A stretch of 53,690 nucleotides of DNA, taken from NCBI GenBank assembly GCA_005879535.1, contig VBKI01000089.1, positions 1 to 53,690 of the forward strand, written 5' to 3'. Numbering within the stretch: the first letter of the stretch is position 1; every line of letters starts with the position of its first letter. The DNA comes from Deltaproteobacteria bacterium (lineage in GTDB: Bacteria; Myxococcota; Myxococcia; Myxococcales; 40CM-4-68-19). Below are positions 52,700-53,690 of this stretch, piece after piece. The position numbers and the translations under genes were made by a program. The notes under the pieces are model-generated. The model was not told the DNA's origin. It saw only the letters and a list, made by a program, of their open reading frames with translations, and searched no databases.

Positions 52700-53038
52700 T
52701 CAGCGGGGGAGCAGACGTTCGAGCTTCTCCTGCGCATCCGCCGCGAAGCCCAGCGTCAATTCGCCATCCACCTCGATGATCGGGCGCCGCACTCGGCCAC
52801 CGTCCCCGGCGAGCCAGGCGATCAGCTTCTCGCCGGAGAGACCTTCCGATTCCTTGCGCCGCTTCGGCGCGACGAGCTGCTCCACACCGCCGGCCTTTTT
52901 CGACAGGGCGCGGAGCTCCGCCGCGGTGAGCGGCTCCTTGATCAAGTTGCGCTCTTCCACCGTCTGCTTCTTCCGCGCGAGAAACTCCCGCGCCTTCATG
53001 CAGCCGGTTCAGCCGGGCTTGCCGTAGTAGCGGATCAT
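52700..53038 (-). CDS. ArsC/Spx-family thioredoxin-fold protein, probable selenoprotein (in-frame TGA)
   Basis: 112 residues if TGA at 53009-53011 is read as selenocysteine. From ATG 53038 the codons give MIRYYGKPG-TGA-TGCMKAREFLARK; downstream are EERNLIKEPLTAAELRALSK, QLVAPKRRKESEG and RRPIIEVDGELTLGF, the Arg-Arg-Pro block of ArsC/Spx proteins. The TGA stands exactly at the first Cys of the family's CxxC, giving UxxC. Without recoding the gene would start at Met 52999 and lack the active site. A GC hairpin lies 15 bases after the TGA. Role: a thiol/selenol redox enzyme or arsenate-reductase-like; the reaction is unknown. Confidence 0.78.
52975..52993 (-). promoter_or_regulatory. Candidate SECIS hairpin for the in-frame TGA
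   Basis: On the minus-strand mRNA, GCGC-GG-GAG pairs with CUC-GCGC around a UUU loop (GG bulged). It begins 15 nt after the UGA at 53009-53011, the distance expected of a bacterial SECIS. Any GC-rich coding region can form hairpins, so this is suggestive only. Confidence 0.45.
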
Positions 53039-53099
53039 GCGCGCCAATCTATCCGGATACCTCTCGCAATGCATGGTCCCGAATTGCCAAGCTCAAACA

Positions 53100-53131
53100 T
53101 AGCCGCTAGTGGCCTTCGGCCGCCGCGGCTA
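53100..53131. repeat. Palindrome R4, related to R1-R3
   Basis: Outer stem TAGCCGC/GCGGCTA (53100-53106 and 53125-53131), same sequence as the outer stem of R3, with a shorter inner GGCC-TTC-GGCC hairpin. The tail differs from the other copies. The right end on the minus strand is the TAG stop of the gene ending at 53129, as with R1. It lies between that gene and the ArsC-like gene and may be its terminator. Confidence 0.55.
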
Positions 53132-53690
53132 CCGGAGCGCGAACGGCCACAGATGCAAAATCTTCGCGGCGACGGCCGCTGCTGCGACGAGCACCGCCGC
53201 GGTCCAGAACAGGCGGCGGCGCCTGCGCGCCTTGCGGTCCTCGAACGGATCGTCGAGAGAGCGCCTCGCGCCCCGTGGCAGCACCTTGAGATCCGTGAGC
53301 GCGGCCCCGAGTGGGATGTTGACGCGGACTCGCCCGTTCACCGCCCATCCATTTGCCTCCAGCACCGGCCCGAGCGTCCGCTGTCGCAGCTTGAGCCAAG
53401 CCAGCAACACCGAGGGACCCGAGATGGCGAGCATTGCCCCGAGGATGGCAAACGGTTTCGCGTACCAGGGTTGCAGGTTCATGAAGCCGGAGACGAAGCC
53501 GCCGAACAGCGTTCCGACCGCGCCGATGCCGACGCCGAGCGCCGCGACGATGCCCACCATCTTGCCCACGTCCACCGGACCGCTCGCCTGCGGAACGATG
53601 CCGGAATCCGCCGCAGCCTTGAGGCGCGCCTCGTTCTCGCGCTCTTTCGCCTCGGCGAACTTCTGCACCTGCTCCTCGATCAGGCGGAGT
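53129..53690 (-). CDS. Hypothetical membrane protein, 5' end cut by window
   Basis: The frame stays open to the right window edge (a GTG at 53668 is only an internal option), so the N-terminus is outside. About 187 residues are seen: a charged helical start (FAEAKERENEARLKAAADSG), two adjacent hydrophobic segments (VGKMVGIVAALGVGIGAVGT and PFAILGAMLAISGPSVLLAW), a soluble part with NGWAVNGRVRVNIPLGAALT, an Arg-rich stretch and a final helix (LFWTAAVLVAAAAVAAKI). Not recognised. The stop is embedded in palindrome R4. Confidence 0.65.
   Translation of the reverse strand, partial: LRLIEEQVQKFAEAKERENEARLKAAADSGIVPQASGPVDVGKMVGIVAALGVGIGAVGTLFGGFVSGFMNLQPWYAKPFAILGAMLAISGPSVLLAWLKLRQRTLGPVLEANGWAVNGRVRVNIPLGAALTDLKVLPRGARRSLDDPFEDRKARRRRRLFWTAAVLVAAAAVAAKILHLWPFALR

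Overview
The window is about 53.7 kb of GC-rich DNA with dense, often translationally coupled genes (many 4-base ATGA or GTGA stop/start overlaps) and no rRNA, tRNA, CRISPR array or transposase that I could find. The family content (a DUF4388/PATAN protein, a TraR/DksA zinc-finger protein, an uncoupled MASE1 histidine kinase, ChrA, many GTG starts, an apparent selenoprotein) suggests a myxobacterium-like or deltaproteobacterial soil organism (Myxococcota). This assignment is an inference from content only.

Layout. (1) 1-2035: a truncated AlkX/YcaQ-type DNA glycosylase, an ICMT-like membrane methyltransferase and a small membrane protein. (2) 2209-12325: a phosphate/polyphosphate locus. A minus-strand ppx-ppa-CHAD operon diverges from ppk1-phoB-pstS-pstC-pstA-pstB-phoU. 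Three 11-bp-period Pho boxes lie upstream of ppx/ppk1 (one palindromic box between both), phoB and pstS. The phoB gene lacks about 65-70 residues of its receiver domain but stays in frame. (3) 12468-14989: a SixA phosphatase, then a small chromate-type group (ChrB-N fused to a LamG/DUF1080 tail, and a shortened DUF1259 protein), then a pseudo-receiver without its phosphoacceptor Asp. (4) 15005-26951: a divergent 12-gene cluster, the most interesting region. A 2-epi-5-epi-valiolone-synthase-type sugar phosphate cyclase sits with a ROK kinase, a DegT aminotransferase, a GH4-like NAD enzyme, a Gfo/Idh oxidoreductase, a cupin and a NUDIX hydrolase. Opposite them are a nucleotidyltransferase, two glycosyltransferases and two NDP-sugar epimerase/dehydratases. 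This is the expected toolkit for making, activating and attaching a C7 (amino)cyclitol, as in validamycin and acarbose pathways, but in an arrangement I do not recognise.

(5) 27063-36962: mixed genes including a beta-propeller lipoprotein, a VOC protein, a MASE1 histidine kinase, an alpha/beta hydrolase, a NYN-LOTUS RNase-like protein, a DksA-like protein and ftsH. (6) 36966-46760: lipid and acyl metabolism (desaturase, epoxide hydrolase, acyl-CoA ligase, MaoC hydratase), a FAD-Rieske oxidoreductase, an OmpA-like lipoprotein and threonine dehydratase. Three copies of a short palindromic repeat lie here, and the TAG at the end of the palindrome can serve as a stop codon. (7) 46768-53690: PagL-like deacylase, ChrA, an S41 protease, a PATAN-TM-periplasmic-binding fusion, a YpfJ metallopeptidase, an ArsC/Spx-like gene whose first active-site Cys codon is an in-frame TGA (probable selenocysteine), a fourth palindrome and a partial membrane protein.

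How they work together. Region 2 is a coherent phosphate-starvation and polyphosphate module: uptake (Pst), sensing (PhoU, altered PhoB), polymer synthesis (Ppk1), breakdown (Ppx), pyrophosphate removal (Ppa) and a polyphosphate-binding CHAD protein. Region 4 reads as a self-contained biosynthetic unit. Three separate in-frame internal losses (phoB, chrB-LamG, DUF1259) within 7 kb should be checked against raw reads before biology is inferred from them.
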